Shown in pieces: positions 1-7,089 of a stretch of 64,000 bases of DNA. The position numbers were made by a program, and so were the translations under genes. The stretch comes from Lachnospiraceae bacterium JC7. GTDB lineage: Bacteria; Bacillota; Clostridia; Lachnospirales; Lachnospiraceae. Positions within the stretch are counted from its first letter, which is position 1; every line of letters starts with the position of its first letter. Where the stretch lies: the NCBI GenBank assembly GCA_000513555.1, contig ALYD01000008.1:1-64000 (forward strand). Reading direction: 5' to 3'. The notes beneath the pieces are model-generated. The model was not told where the DNA came from. It was given only the letters and a program-made list of their open reading frames with translations, and did not search any database.

Positions 1-104
1 CGGGGGTGTATGTAGATGGCAAAATCATTTCTGATATGAAAGCTGAACATGAAAAAGTTTTAAAGAAGGTGGAGAAGTGTTTTGACAAATATCTTGAGAT
101 TTAG
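1..104 (+). CDS. C-terminal end of an unidentified protein (cut by window edge)
   Basis: An open frame runs from base 3 to a TAG at 102-104 and encodes about 33 residues rich in Lys and Glu, ending KVEKCFDKYLEI. No start lies inside the window, so this is the tail of a gene that begins to the left. The charged, helix-favouring composition fits coding sequence, but no family can be named. It is followed by the hairpin element at 137-226. Confidence 0.4.
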   Translation, partial: GVYVDGKIISDMKAEHEKVLKKVEKCFDKYLEI

Positions 105-136
105 GGATTGGGTTATAAGCCTGTTTTGTAGGCGTA

Positions 137-226
137 GCTTGCCGATGAAAATCGGCAAGCAGGGGTATTGGGGCATACTCCCCAACAAGCAAAATCGCAT
201 CAGGTGTACACCGATGCACTGCTTGC
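137..226. repeat. Cluster of three stem-loops (structured RNA or REP-like element)
   Basis: Three successive inverted repeats are visible. The first has perfect 10-bp arms GCTTGCCGAT / ATCGGCAAGC closing a GAAA loop (137-160). The second pairs GGGGTAT with ATACTCCCC, with one bulge (162-183). The third pairs GCATC and GGTGT with ACACC and GATGC (197-217), inside an outer CAAGCA / TGCTTG pair (186-225). It lies between a gene end and the ribosome site of the next gene. A GNRA-capped stem suggests it folds as RNA. Function unknown. Confidence 0.5.
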
Positions 227-274
227 GAATTTGTGAAAGACCCAAAATCTGTTGTCGAAGGAGGGACGATTGCT

Positions 275-487
275 ATGAAGAATAAAGTGATAGTCAAAGA
301 CAGAGATGAATGGAGTTCTCTGGCAAATTTCATTGGAAATATAATAGCGAAGTATGCGGATGAGATTGACTTTGATTCATTACCGGATCCAGATGTTTAT
401 CTTCAAAAAAGGTATGTATATGAATCTTATAAGGCGTATATGAAATTCCGTAATAAGAAAATGAAGTGGAACATTGAAGGAAATTAG
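275..487 (+). CDS. Small hypothetical protein (70 aa)
   Basis: The frame is open further upstream, but ATG 275 is chosen because GAAGGAGGG lies at a good distance before it. The product is charged, with an Asp/Tyr-rich centre (DFDSLPDPDVY) and a basic tail (KFRNKKMKW). It has no signal peptide or membrane segment, so it should be cytoplasmic. I do not recognise a family. It stands upstream of the coiled-coil/CHAT pair but is separated from it by about 155 bases, so shared transcription is uncertain. Confidence 0.55.
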   Translation: MKNKVIVKDRDEWSSLANFIGNIIAKYADEIDFDSLPDPDVYLQKRYVYESYKAYMKFRNKKMKWNIEGN

Positions 488-643
488 GAACTATGTTACA
501 ATATTCACCAATATGAATGTTATATAAGTGAATTTTGGGTTGGGAATATATAGAAGCACTTAACAATACTTACATATTTATAGGCTATATGTAGTGAAGA
601 TTATGTTACACAGATACTATTTCAGAAGATTGGAGGAAGATAA

Positions 644-1018
644 ATGGCCCTTATAGATACATATCGACGCAATGTAACAAGGAAGAGAGATGAAATCGCT
701 AAACTGACTTCAGAAAAGGCAAAAGAGAAGAATAAAATAGCCAAAGCAAGAACAAAAATTGACAGCGCAAATTCTGCAATTGGTCATACAAAAAACACAT
801 CAACTATAAAATCTAAATTGAGAGACATTTCCAATGCAGAAAAAGATATTACAGCAGCGGAAAAGAAAATCTCAGAACTGGAGAATAAGCTTTCTAAAGC
901 AGAAAAAGATTTAGCAGAAGAACAGAAAAAAGTGGAGAGAGAAGAAGAAAAGATCCATAAGCAGCGCATAAAAGAAGAAGAAAAAATAGCAGAAAGAAAC
1001 ACAGAGGCAAATTTTTGA
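644..1018 (+). CDS. Small coiled-coil protein, partner of the CHAT protease
   Basis: The 124-residue product is almost entirely Lys/Glu/Ala heptad-like helix from about residue 12 to 118, with no Pro and few aromatics after the start. This is typical of a long coiled coil. ATG 644 follows GGAGGAAG at the right distance. The gene ends one base before the TTG start of the CHAT gene, so the two are translationally linked. The close pairing suggests it binds the CHAT protein, as activator, scaffold, inhibitor or substrate. That role is inference; no enzymatic motif is visible. Confidence 0.7.
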   Translation: MALIDTYRRNVTRKRDEIAKLTSEKAKEKNKIAKARTKIDSANSAIGHTKNTSTIKSKLRDISNAEKDITAAEKKISELENKLSKAEKDLAEEQKKVEREEEKIHKQRIKEEEKIAERNTEANF

Positions 1019-1019
1019 T

Positions 1020-1703
1020 TTGAATAGAACTATGAATGCGCATGTGCAAATTCAAGATGAAATACAGTCACAAATACAAGAACTAAAAAAACTGCCAGAA
1101 AACATAACGGTACTTTTCCTGGCAGCTAATCCAATTGATACAACCTCGTTGAGACTTGACGCAGAGGCAAGAGCCATTCAAGAGACAATCCGCAAATCTG
1201 AGTATCGAGATACATTAAGATTCGAGACGAGATGGGCAGTTAGAACCTCTGATATACTTCAGGCTATAAACGAAGTCAATCCTGATGTTATTCATTTCAG
1301 TGGGCATGGAGCATTAAATGGTGATCTTGCATTTGAAAACATTAATGGAGAAATGAAATTGGTGAGTAAAGAAGCAATGACCCAAACAATCAGGACACTT
1401 TCAGATAAGGTGAAATTGATGTTCTTCAATGCCTGTTTCTCATCAACACAAGCTCAGAGCATAGTTGAATATGTAGACGCAGCCATAGGAATGAATACTT
1501 CGATTGGTGATAAAGCTGCACTCGTGTTTGCTTCACAATTCTATTCATCAATCGGCTTTGGAAAGGATATTAAAACGGCATTCGATCAGGCAAAGGCAGC
1601 CCTGATGCTTGAAGGAATACCAGAGGAAACGACACCTGAACTATATGTTAGAAATTCGCTTAATGCAGAGGATCTTGTGTTAGTGAAACCGAAATCGATG
1701 TAA
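1020..1703 (+). CDS. CHAT-domain caspase-like protease
   Basis: A 227-residue protein made almost wholly of a CHAT (caspase HetF associated with TPRs) peptidase domain. The core begins with VLFLAANP (residues 31-38), followed by LRLDAEARAI. The catalytic His is in HFSGHG (His96) and the catalytic Cys in FFNACFS (Cys139), the two residues expected of clan CD cysteine peptidases. It lacks the TPR or effector-associated domains often fused to such proteins, so the preceding coiled-coil gene may supply that function. TTG 1020, about 12 bases after AGAGG, is preferred; ATG 1032 is the alternative. Known relatives act in bacterial conflict and programmed-death systems; that role here is inferred. 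Confidence 0.85.
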   Translation: MNRTMNAHVQIQDEIQSQIQELKKLPENITVLFLAANPIDTTSLRLDAEARAIQETIRKSEYRDTLRFETRWAVRTSDILQAINEVNPDVIHFSGHGALNGDLAFENINGEMKLVSKEAMTQTIRTLSDKVKLMFFNACFSSTQAQSIVEYVDAAIGMNTSIGDKAALVFASQFYSSIGFGKDIKTAFDQAKAALMLEGIPEETTPELYVRNSLNAEDLVLVKPKSM

Positions 1704-1749
1704 TTATATAGTTGATGATTTAAATGAATTATAAAGTGAGGTATCACTC

Positions 1750-2112
1750 ATGATTATCAGTGAAAGAATTATAAAAGTTTTGAAAGAACGGAACATGACA
1801 CAGGCGGAGTTTGCAAAGCAAGTTGGGATCTCGACCAGTACCATAAGTGAATGGAAGAAGAGAAAGACAAACCCAACCGTGGACAAAATAATGGATATAT
1901 GTAATGTTTTGCAAATTACTCCGGAGCAGCTTCTTACCGGTAAAGGAATTGAAGACGAGAGAGAAATTGCTGCCTCTAGTCCTGAGAGTAAATTCACTCC
2001 GGGCGATGTTCAGATGATTGAAGATTATCACAATCTTAGAGAAGAACAGCAAAAGAGACTTATGGCATATATGGAGGCTTTGAAAAAGATAGAGAGCCTT
2101 GAGGATATGTAA
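1750..2112 (+). CDS. XRE-family (Cro/CI-like) transcriptional regulator
   Basis: A 120-residue protein with an HTH_3 domain over residues 5-63. The second and third helices are clear (MTQAEFAKQVGISTSTISEWKK), followed by NPTVDKIMDICNVL, as in Cro/CI-like repressors. The C-terminal half is a charged helix (DYHNLREEQQKRLMAYMEAL), probably for dimerisation. ATG 1750 follows GAGG. It is 46 bases downstream of the CHAT gene on the same strand and may be cotranscribed with it, which would fit control of a toxic effector. Its target is not shown. Confidence 0.85.
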   Translation: MIISERIIKVLKERNMTQAEFAKQVGISTSTISEWKKRKTNPTVDKIMDICNVLQITPEQLLTGKGIEDEREIAASSPESKFTPGDVQMIEDYHNLREEQQKRLMAYMEALKKIESLEDM

Positions 2113-2207
2113 GTAAAAGTTTTATCTTATTTGTGTTAATAAATATATCCGAAGATTTTGCGGCCGATTATTTCGACCACAAAATATCTTGGCTTGAAAA
2201 GGAAATT

Positions 2208-2234
2208 CTTGAAGTCACAATTTGTTACTTCAAG
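2208..2234. promoter_or_regulatory. Palindromic operator candidate upstream of the ORF6N gene
   Basis: Arms CTTGAAGTCACAA and TTTGTTACTTCAAG form an almost perfect palindrome about 36 bases before ATG 2270. The same core (TGAAGTC, CAA, TG, ACTTCA) recurs inside the gene at 2474-2498. Matching spacing and sequence suggest one DNA-binding protein recognises both, perhaps the ORF6N protein itself. Confidence 0.5.
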
Positions 2235-2269
2235 ACTAAAAGAATAGTTTGAAAAGGAAGATATCTTTT

Positions 2270-3283
2270 ATGGAAGATACTAAGGAAATCCTTACAGTAG
2301 AATCAATTAGAAATTGTGTATACATAATCCGCGGACAGCAGGTGATGCTCGATAGTGATTTGGCATCTATATATGGGTATGAAGTGAAAAGATTAAATGA
2401 GCAGGTCAAACGAAATATAAACAGATTTCCTGAAGATTTTATGTTCCAATTGACAAGAGAGGAAGTTGATTTGGTGAAGTCGCAAAATGCGACTTCACGG
2501 AATGATTCACTTTTTGAAGGGCAAGAAGGTGGTAGGAGAAAGATGCCATATGCTTTTACGGAGCAGGGGATATATATGCTTGCTACAGTACTAAGAGGTG
2601 AATTAGCAGAACAGCAGAGCATTTTCATTATGCGAGCTTTTAAAGAAATGCGTCATTATATCCGACAGAATCAGCAGTTCGTTACCCAGTCAGAAATGAG
2701 CATGGTCACTGCAAAAGTTTCGGAGCTATCAGTGCAGATGGCTGGAGCAATTGATTATCAAAAGAAAACGGATAAGGCAATTGAAGATATTCAGAAGAGC
2801 ATTGATAACTTGAATGAAAACTTTGTATCAGATAAGGATTTTAAAAATTTTATAATCTATAAAGGTCAGAAGTTTGAAGCTGATGCAGCATACATAGATA
2901 TCTATCAGCAGGCAAGAAAGTCAATTTATGTTGTTGACGATTATATGAATACTAAATCGCTACAACTATTATCTCAGAAAAATCCAGGAGTGGAAGTGGT
3001 GCTCTTTACAGAGAATGGGCATGGAAATAGAGGATTCCTTACGACATCGGTGGTTAGTGATTTTATAAACCAGTATCCTCCGCTTCGAGTTAAACCCAAT
3101 CCGGATTGCCATGATAGACTGATTGTTCTCGATTATGGATTCCCGTCGGAACAGGCATATCATTGTGGTGCATCAAGTAAGGACGCTGGGCGTAAGCTAT
3201 GTGCTATTAACAAGGTGGAATCAGTACAAATGATTCGCCCGGTTATTGATGCTTTGTTAAAGCTCCCGGATAAAATCATATAG
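2270..3283 (+). CDS. ORF6N-domain DNA-binding protein with PLD-like C-terminal region
   Basis: The N-terminal third (about residues 10-130) matches the ORF6N/KilA-N-type DNA-binding domain. It has the IRGQQVMLDSDLASIYG start, RFPEDFMFQL, the KSQNATS patch and the AFTEQGIYMLATVL segment. Such domains are common in phage and mobile-element proteins. A helical linker follows, then a C-terminal region with YVVDDYMN, HDRLIVLDYG and YHCGASSKDAG. These resemble the fold of phospholipase-D-like proteins but without a clear HxK catalytic pair. ATG 2270 is favoured over the in-frame TTG at 2249 because AAGGAAG lies 9 bases before it. The gene contains an 11-bp perfect palindrome like the upstream operator. 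Confidence 0.8.
   Translation: MEDTKEILTVESIRNCVYIIRGQQVMLDSDLASIYGYEVKRLNEQVKRNINRFPEDFMFQLTREEVDLVKSQNATSRNDSLFEGQEGGRRKMPYAFTEQGIYMLATVLRGELAEQQSIFIMRAFKEMRHYIRQNQQFVTQSEMSMVTAKVSELSVQMAGAIDYQKKTDKAIEDIQKSIDNLNENFVSDKDFKNFIIYKGQKFEADAAYIDIYQQARKSIYVVDDYMNTKSLQLLSQKNPGVEVVLFTENGHGNRGFLTTSVVSDFINQYPPLRVKPNPDCHDRLIVLDYGFPSEQAYHCGASSKDAGRKLCAINKVESVQMIRPVIDALLKLPDKII
2474..2498. repeat. Perfect palindrome inside the ORF6N gene
   Basis: GTGAAGTCGCA (2474-2484) and TGCGACTTCAC (2488-2498) are exact inverted repeats with an AAA loop. They fall in the codons for the VKSQNATS patch of the DNA-binding domain. The core matches the upstream palindrome at 2208-2234, so it could be a second operator, or an mRNA hairpin acting on its own translation. 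Confidence 0.6.
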
Positions 3284-3287
3284 AGGA

Positions 3288-3433
3288 GATGAATGGTTCG
3301 CAAATCGAATGCATCGCCCTATTGAAGAAGCAGTGAATATTCACAAGTGACGGTTCATCCCGGTGAGAACCATAACCATCTCAGTTTTAATGTCGATGAT
3401 ATAGTGTTCTTTGATGAACGAAAAGTGTCATGA
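3288..3433 (+). pseudogene. Short frameshifted coding relic
   Basis: Two adjacent frames read like one broken protein. DEWFANRMHRPIEEAVNIHK (3288-3347) ends at a stop. From 3347 the next frame reads VTVHPGENHNHLSFNVDD, then IVFFDERKVS and a stop at 3431-3433. A single-base slip would join them. The composition is protein-like and unlike random sequence. The parent family is not recognised. It sits between the ORF6N gene and a lipoprotein gene in a region with other rearrangement scars. Confidence 0.3.
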
Positions 3434-3479
3434 TAATTACGGTAACCAACTACATTCATGTTTAAGATTGGAGACAAAT

Positions 3480-4178
3480 ATGAAGAAAGCCATTCTATTC
3501 TCTTTGTTCGCACTGTTACTAACAGCATGCACAGGATATAGCAACGAGAAAAGCGTGATAGAAAACGGTGTTGAATACAATATCTCAGACAACCACAAGG
3601 AAGCCATGGCGGAATCCTTTCAGTGGAATGCCAGGGAAGATACTGTGGTTATCACTATCCCCGATACCCTATCAGACGGAACTCCGGTCGTAACGATGGG
3701 TGGCCTCACCGGTATAGGTGTTCCGTTACACTTCCGCATCGAGTATGAAGTTAACTGGCCTGAACTCCCGCAAAGCAGAAGCCGAAAGATGACAGAGGAA
3801 GAGGCTAATGCCTTTTACCGGGAATATGCGGAACAGCATCCGGATGAGCTTGTTGGACATCTTATAAAGGTGAACAATCCGGATGGCAGTTTAGCAACCG
3901 AATCAGACATCGATCCGGAACGCATAGTTTATAAGGACATCACTTTCACCATAAACATCGGCAAGAATGTTTCAGGCACCGGACCCCATATATCCGATTA
4001 CAGCATTTTGGAGGAGATCTACAAAGACGGTATCATCCAGTCCGACGGCAGCATCCTTGTGTACCGGCCTGCACTGTATTTCAATGTCGATCCCGGGAAC
4101 GAAACATATTATGCGGATGACGGCGTGCTTTACACTAAAGCAGACGGAAAGCCTGTGCTTTACGTAGCTGCTGACTAA
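3480..4178 (+). CDS. Hypothetical lipoprotein (232 aa)
   Basis: The product begins MKKAILFSLFALLLTACTG, a type II signal peptide with lipobox LTAC, so it should be anchored outside the membrane. The rest has no recognised enzymatic motif; it is Asp/Glu/Pro-rich with several short beta-like stretches (TVVITIPDTLSDGTPVVTMG), suggesting an all-beta extracellular domain. The frame is open upstream to 3411, but ATG 3480 is chosen because TTGGAGAC precedes it and because the signal peptide starts there. It is a single gene with no operon partner. Confidence 0.75.
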   Translation: MKKAILFSLFALLLTACTGYSNEKSVIENGVEYNISDNHKEAMAESFQWNAREDTVVITIPDTLSDGTPVVTMGGLTGIGVPLHFRIEYEVNWPELPQSRSRKMTEEEANAFYREYAEQHPDELVGHLIKVNNPDGSLATESDIDPERIVYKDITFTINIGKNVSGTGPHISDYSILEEIYKDGIIQSDGSILVYRPALYFNVDPGNETYYADDGVLYTKADGKPVLYVAAD

Positions 4179-4376
4179 CATCCGGAAATGTACTACACCT
4201 CCTTCCAATCAGGCTGAAAAATGCTGATTAATATTTAGTTTTTGTCGACATACCAGTTAATAGGCTATGATACGTAAGTGCATAAAGGAGCCAACTAGAT
4301 AGAGGTATTCCTAATTCGTTTTTTGATCTATCCATATATCCATATATCCATTATATGGATAGACTAGTATTACGGC

Positions 4377-4444
4377 AATTGAAGAGGTTAACGAGACCTT
4401 TTTGCCCTTAAAAAACATGAAAAGTCTCGTTAACTTCTTCAATT
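4377..4444. repeat. 21-bp inverted repeat (hairpin or small-element remnant)
   Basis: Arms AATTGAAGAGGTTAACGAGA and the matching strand ending TTAACTTCTTCAATT pair over 21 bp with one mismatch and a 26-base loop. Just before it (4328-4362) a smaller palindrome, CTATCCATAT / ATATGGATAG, flanks short TCCATATA repeats. Neither arm is followed by a T tract strong enough for a plain terminator. The stretch 4179-4466 holds no gene. Confidence 0.45.
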
Positions 4445-4466
4445 TAGGAACGCAAGACTCAGCGCT

Positions 4467-4705
4467 CGTCACTTGAAAAGGTAAATGCTTAATTTTGAGG
4501 TATTATCAGTTTTGCAAAGGTAACTGCATAATACCTCGATTTTTTATGCCTGAAAAACGGCGTAATTCCGTCGCAGTCCTGAAAAATGGGTATGGCAAAC
4601 AGAAGTTGGGAGCTTTTTTTGAAAAACTTAATGCTCAACTTTGGAGGAAATGCGTATCTTAAGCATTAAGTCCTGCAAACGGCTGGTGAGTAAGAAATTA
4701 CTGAA
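4467..4705. repeat. Left copy, outer noncoding block of the large inverted duplication
   Basis: This block is repeated in reverse complement at 11393-11539. It holds GAGGTATTAT / ATAATACCTC (10-bp perfect stem, 21-base loop) followed by TTTTTT, which looks like a terminator. It also has scattered short motifs such as GCAAAGGTAA and TTAAGCATTAAGTCC that recur around this region. Relative to the right copy it carries about 94 extra bases between two GCGTA repeats. Confidence 0.75.
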
Positions 4706-6080
4706 TTTTGGATGTTACCGATTCCGGTAAATTATCGATGATCAGAAATCATTTGATCAGCAATAAAAGAATTTTTTCTGAGCAGATTCGGCTTCAGTAT
4801 TACCTCATCTGCAGGGATTTTAGAGAAATTCATGGCCTTCAAGAATGTCTCCCCAAGAAGCAATTGTGCGACCTCATATGGAGAATGATTGTTGAGGCTC
4901 TTGCGTGGATAGCTATTGATGTGATTCATCATTAGGGTCACATCATCCTGGGTAAGGTTATCAAAACTGCTTCCTTTCGGGAGGATCTGACGTATGAATT
5001 CATGGTTCCTCTCTACGTGAGGCTTCTGCCAGGAGCAGTAAGGATCGCAATAAAAGACCTTGGTCTTTTCGTTATCCTGAGTGTCATGTTCAAGAGCATA
5101 GGGATTTGAAAATTCCGTGCCCCGATCGGTCAAAGTCACACTGAGCAATTCAGAGAACAACTCCACACCTATAGAATCACATATACTGTTGTAGGCATTG
5201 ATAATGCTTGACTGAGACTTGTCATCGATCAGTATGGCTATCATCAGATTGCAGCTCTGGAAGATGATCGTGAACAGACATTTTCCACCTGGGGTTCCAA
5301 TCACAGTGTCGATTTCACATACAGATGCTTCAGGATTCTCAGATATATAATCCTTGAAATTCTTGTATGTACGACCGATAGCGAAAGGTTCCCGGTTCCT
5401 TGAATTATCGTGCTTATAGCGCTGTTTAAAGTGGACTTTACGGGGCATATCGATATTTCTTGCAGTAAGTCTGCAATCATTCACATAAGAGTACAAAGTC
5501 CTCTCAGAGACGGGGATTTCGTCCTCGTGATTGATAAATACAGAGGATATAGAATGCCCATTCATCAAAAGCGGAGATACAAGATTGTCTAGCTCCGTCA
5601 TATCTTCCGGAGAGATTGAAATACCTTCTCTGGACTCTTTAAGCTTATCCTCATAGGCCTGCTGAGCCATCTTGGCATCGTAAGTGAACTTTGGAAAATG
5701 GCAGGTCTGGGATGTACTGGAAGGGCAGCCGTTACATACGAAAGGTGCACCTGAAACATGGATGCACATAGCCATCTCGTAATCAGGGCAGTCCGGCTTG
5801 TTACATACCTCATAACAGCCCTTACAGGTTCTGGTACAGGATTCATCACCGCACATGTGCATTCTTTCGCAGGAGTTCCGAAAACGGCACGGATGAACCG
5901 TATATTTCCTGTCGGATACTCTGTGTCTGTTCCTGTTGATTTCTCTCCGGATAGAAGAGTCTACACGGTCAAGTTCTACCGCAATTTTATGTATTGATTT
6001 TCCGGCATCAAGACCGGTCTGAATAGCGTAACGTTCATCAAAAGTTAAATGTTTATTCTTCATGATGATACCTTCCTAAA
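4706..6080 (-). mobile_element. IS30-family insertion sequence
   Basis: The element interrupts the left copy of the inverted duplication. The uninterrupted sequence can be read in the right copy near 11390, which locates the ends to within a few bases. Imperfect terminal repeats read inward as TTTTGGATGTTACC (left) and TTTAGGAAGGTATC (right). One transposase gene fills it. No clean target duplication was identified. Confidence 0.75.
4732..6063 (-). CDS. IS30-family transposase
   Basis: A 443-residue DDE transposase. The N-terminus is the IS30-type helix-turn-helix (HLTFDERYAIQTGLDAGKSI, IRREINRNR). A Cys-rich segment follows (about residues 59-121, with several CxxC-like pairs), a likely zinc-binding region found in longer IS30 members. 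The catalytic core has Asp252 in CEIDTV, Asp313 in LTDRGTEF and Glu351 in KPHVERNHEFIR. No stop or frameshift breaks it, so it appears intact. Its product should cut and paste or copy the surrounding element. Confidence 0.93.
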   Translation of the reverse strand: MKNKHLTFDERYAIQTGLDAGKSIHKIAVELDRVDSSIRREINRNRHRVSDRKYTVHPCRFRNSCERMHMCGDESCTRTCKGCYEVCNKPDCPDYEMAMCIHVSGAPFVCNGCPSSTSQTCHFPKFTYDAKMAQQAYEDKLKESREGISISPEDMTELDNLVSPLLMNGHSISSVFINHEDEIPVSERTLYSYVNDCRLTARNIDMPRKVHFKQRYKHDNSRNREPFAIGRTYKNFKDYISENPEASVCEIDTVIGTPGGKCLFTIIFQSCNLMIAILIDDKSQSSIINAYNSICDSIGVELFSELLSVTLTDRGTEFSNPYALEHDTQDNEKTKVFYCDPYCSWQKPHVERNHEFIRQILPKGSSFDNLTQDDVTLMMNHINSYPRKSLNNHSPYEVAQLLLGETFLKAMNFSKIPADEVILKPNLLRKNSFIADQMISDHR

Positions 6081-6102
6081 TATGATTTAGATACCACCAG
6101 TC

Positions 6103-6201
6103 ATGGGATTTAATGCATTATTGTCGGTGCTAATGATAGCAAAAATATTCAATAATTCTTATCTTAAAACGTCTTTTAAAAAATTCATTAGAAAGCCATA
6201 A
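6103..6201 (+). CDS. Tiny hydrophobic, basic-tailed peptide ORF (32 aa), copy A
   Basis: The frame reads MGFNALLSVLMIAKIF and then a polar, Lys-rich tail ending FIRKP. A hydrophobic stretch plus basic tail is the layout of type I toxin-like or membrane-active peptides. The same reading frame recurs at 11285-11365 (minus) and 6762-6833, with several third-base changes that leave the residues unchanged (GCA/GCG, TTA/TTG). This supports a coding role, now or in the past. No good ribosome site is visible. Confidence 0.35.
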   Translation: MGFNALLSVLMIAKIFNNSYLKTSFKKFIRKP

Positions 6202-6388
6202 ATATACCATTACTTAAAAAATCTTAAGTACAAAGAAAGAAAAGCTAAATGTTGTTATTAATTTGATGATTATAGTTCAAGGATTTTAACATTAAAGTAA
6301 AGAATATTCGGGTAAGAGAAGTATAATTAACTTAGAATTATTTTTGCGCAAAATCATTCAATAATTTATTTGATAAAGGAGTAGTATT

Positions 6389-6478
6389 ATGTCTGCATTG
6401 ACCAAAAAAATCAAAATGTTTTTGGCAGTTATGAGTCTAATTTCAATTATAAATGTACCAGGTTTTGCATTGACATAA
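6389..6478 (+). CDS. 29-aa peptide with strong ribosome site
   Basis: ATG 6389 is preceded by AAAGGAG at 7 bases, the best ribosome site in this stretch. The product is MSALTKKIKMFLAVMSLISI followed by INVPGFALT: a basic N-terminus, a hydrophobic core and a short tail, like a signal peptide or small membrane peptide. Its stop is 2 bases before the ATG of the 86-aa membrane protein, which has no ribosome site of its own, so the two are probably translationally coupled. In the right copy the peptide is reduced to five codons. Too short for family assignment. Confidence 0.5.
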   Translation: MSALTKKIKMFLAVMSLISIINVPGFALT

Positions 6479-6480
6479 TT

Positions 6481-6741
6481 ATGAATGATATGTTTTGGAT
6501 AATACTCTGGTATATAGTATTAGTGGCAAGTATATTTATACGAATATATACAAAAACTTGTTTTTTCCCGGAGGAACATCAAAAGTTCATTAAAGAACAT
6601 ATAATTGCTATTATAGTTGTTTTGATTTTAGTACTTATAGCCATTCTCATGGATTATTGGTTTTTTAAAGGCGGAAATAACTATGATCAATTTCATAAAA
6701 TGATTTCAATTTGGGAAGAAAAGATAATCACAAACGAATAG
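6481..6741 (+). CDS. Small two-helix membrane protein (86 aa), copy A
   Basis: Two hydrophobic segments are clear: about residues 4-23 (MFWIILWYIVLVASIFIRIY) and 43-62 (IIAIIVVLILVLIAILMDYW). A short loop with CFFPEEHQKFIKEH lies between them, and a charged tail ends KIITNE. It should sit in the cytoplasmic membrane. A second, inverted copy lies at 8200-8460 and differs at scattered positions. Translation is probably coupled to the upstream 29-aa peptide. Size and layout are like immunity proteins or small membrane partners of peptides, but no family is recognised. Confidence 0.65.
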   Translation: MNDMFWIILWYIVLVASIFIRIYTKTCFFPEEHQKFIKEHIIAIIVVLILVLIAILMDYWFFKGGNNYDQFHKMISIWEEKIITNE

Positions 6742-6761
6742 ATCAAATTAATGATATTTTG

Positions 6762-6833
6762 ATGTCACCAGTCTTAGGATTTAATGCGTTGTTGTCGGGA
6801 ATTATGATAGCAAAAAGATTTTATAAATCTTAA
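6762..6833 (+). CDS. Tiny hydrophobic peptide ORF (23 aa), copy C
   Basis: The frame MSPVLGFNALLSGIMIAK with a short RFYKS tail starts at ATG 6762, 20 bases after the 86-aa gene. It is related to the peptides at 6103-6201 and 11285-11365 (shared GFNALLS and MIAK). A weak or absent ribosome site keeps confidence low. Confidence 0.3.
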   Translation: MSPVLGFNALLSGIMIAKRFYKS

Positions 6834-7089
6834 ATTATTTATAAATATGTATTTATTTAATATCTGGATCAACTTGAAACAAAGAAATCTCTAGCAAATT
6901 GATTAAAATAAATTTTAGTATAAACCGATAATTTTTAATTTCTTTTAAGAATTTTATGACTCATAAAAACCAAGGTATCTGTCGAATAAACGTACGAAAT
7001 AGATACTTGATAATTCTTGATATACTTAATTCGTCATATCCAGTCGAGATTGTAATAAAGTAATTATGGTGATGGGAGAAATAATTGAT

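Larger units (their letters stand above)
6084..6752. repeat. Left copy, inner block of the large inverted duplication
   Basis: From just after the IS30 end to just past the 86-aa gene, this block matches the reverse complement of 11115-11388 and then, across the IS21 insertion, of 8190-8513. Matching includes AT-rich noncoding DNA, a tiny peptide frame, a strong ribosome site and the membrane-protein gene. It contains the intact target site (GAATGAT on the minus strand) that IS21 hit in the other copy. Confidence 0.8.

Noticed and set aside
4708-4935. Plus-strand frame at the IS30 end
   Set aside because: Lies antisense to the intact transposase gene and has no ribosome site or recognisable protein character.
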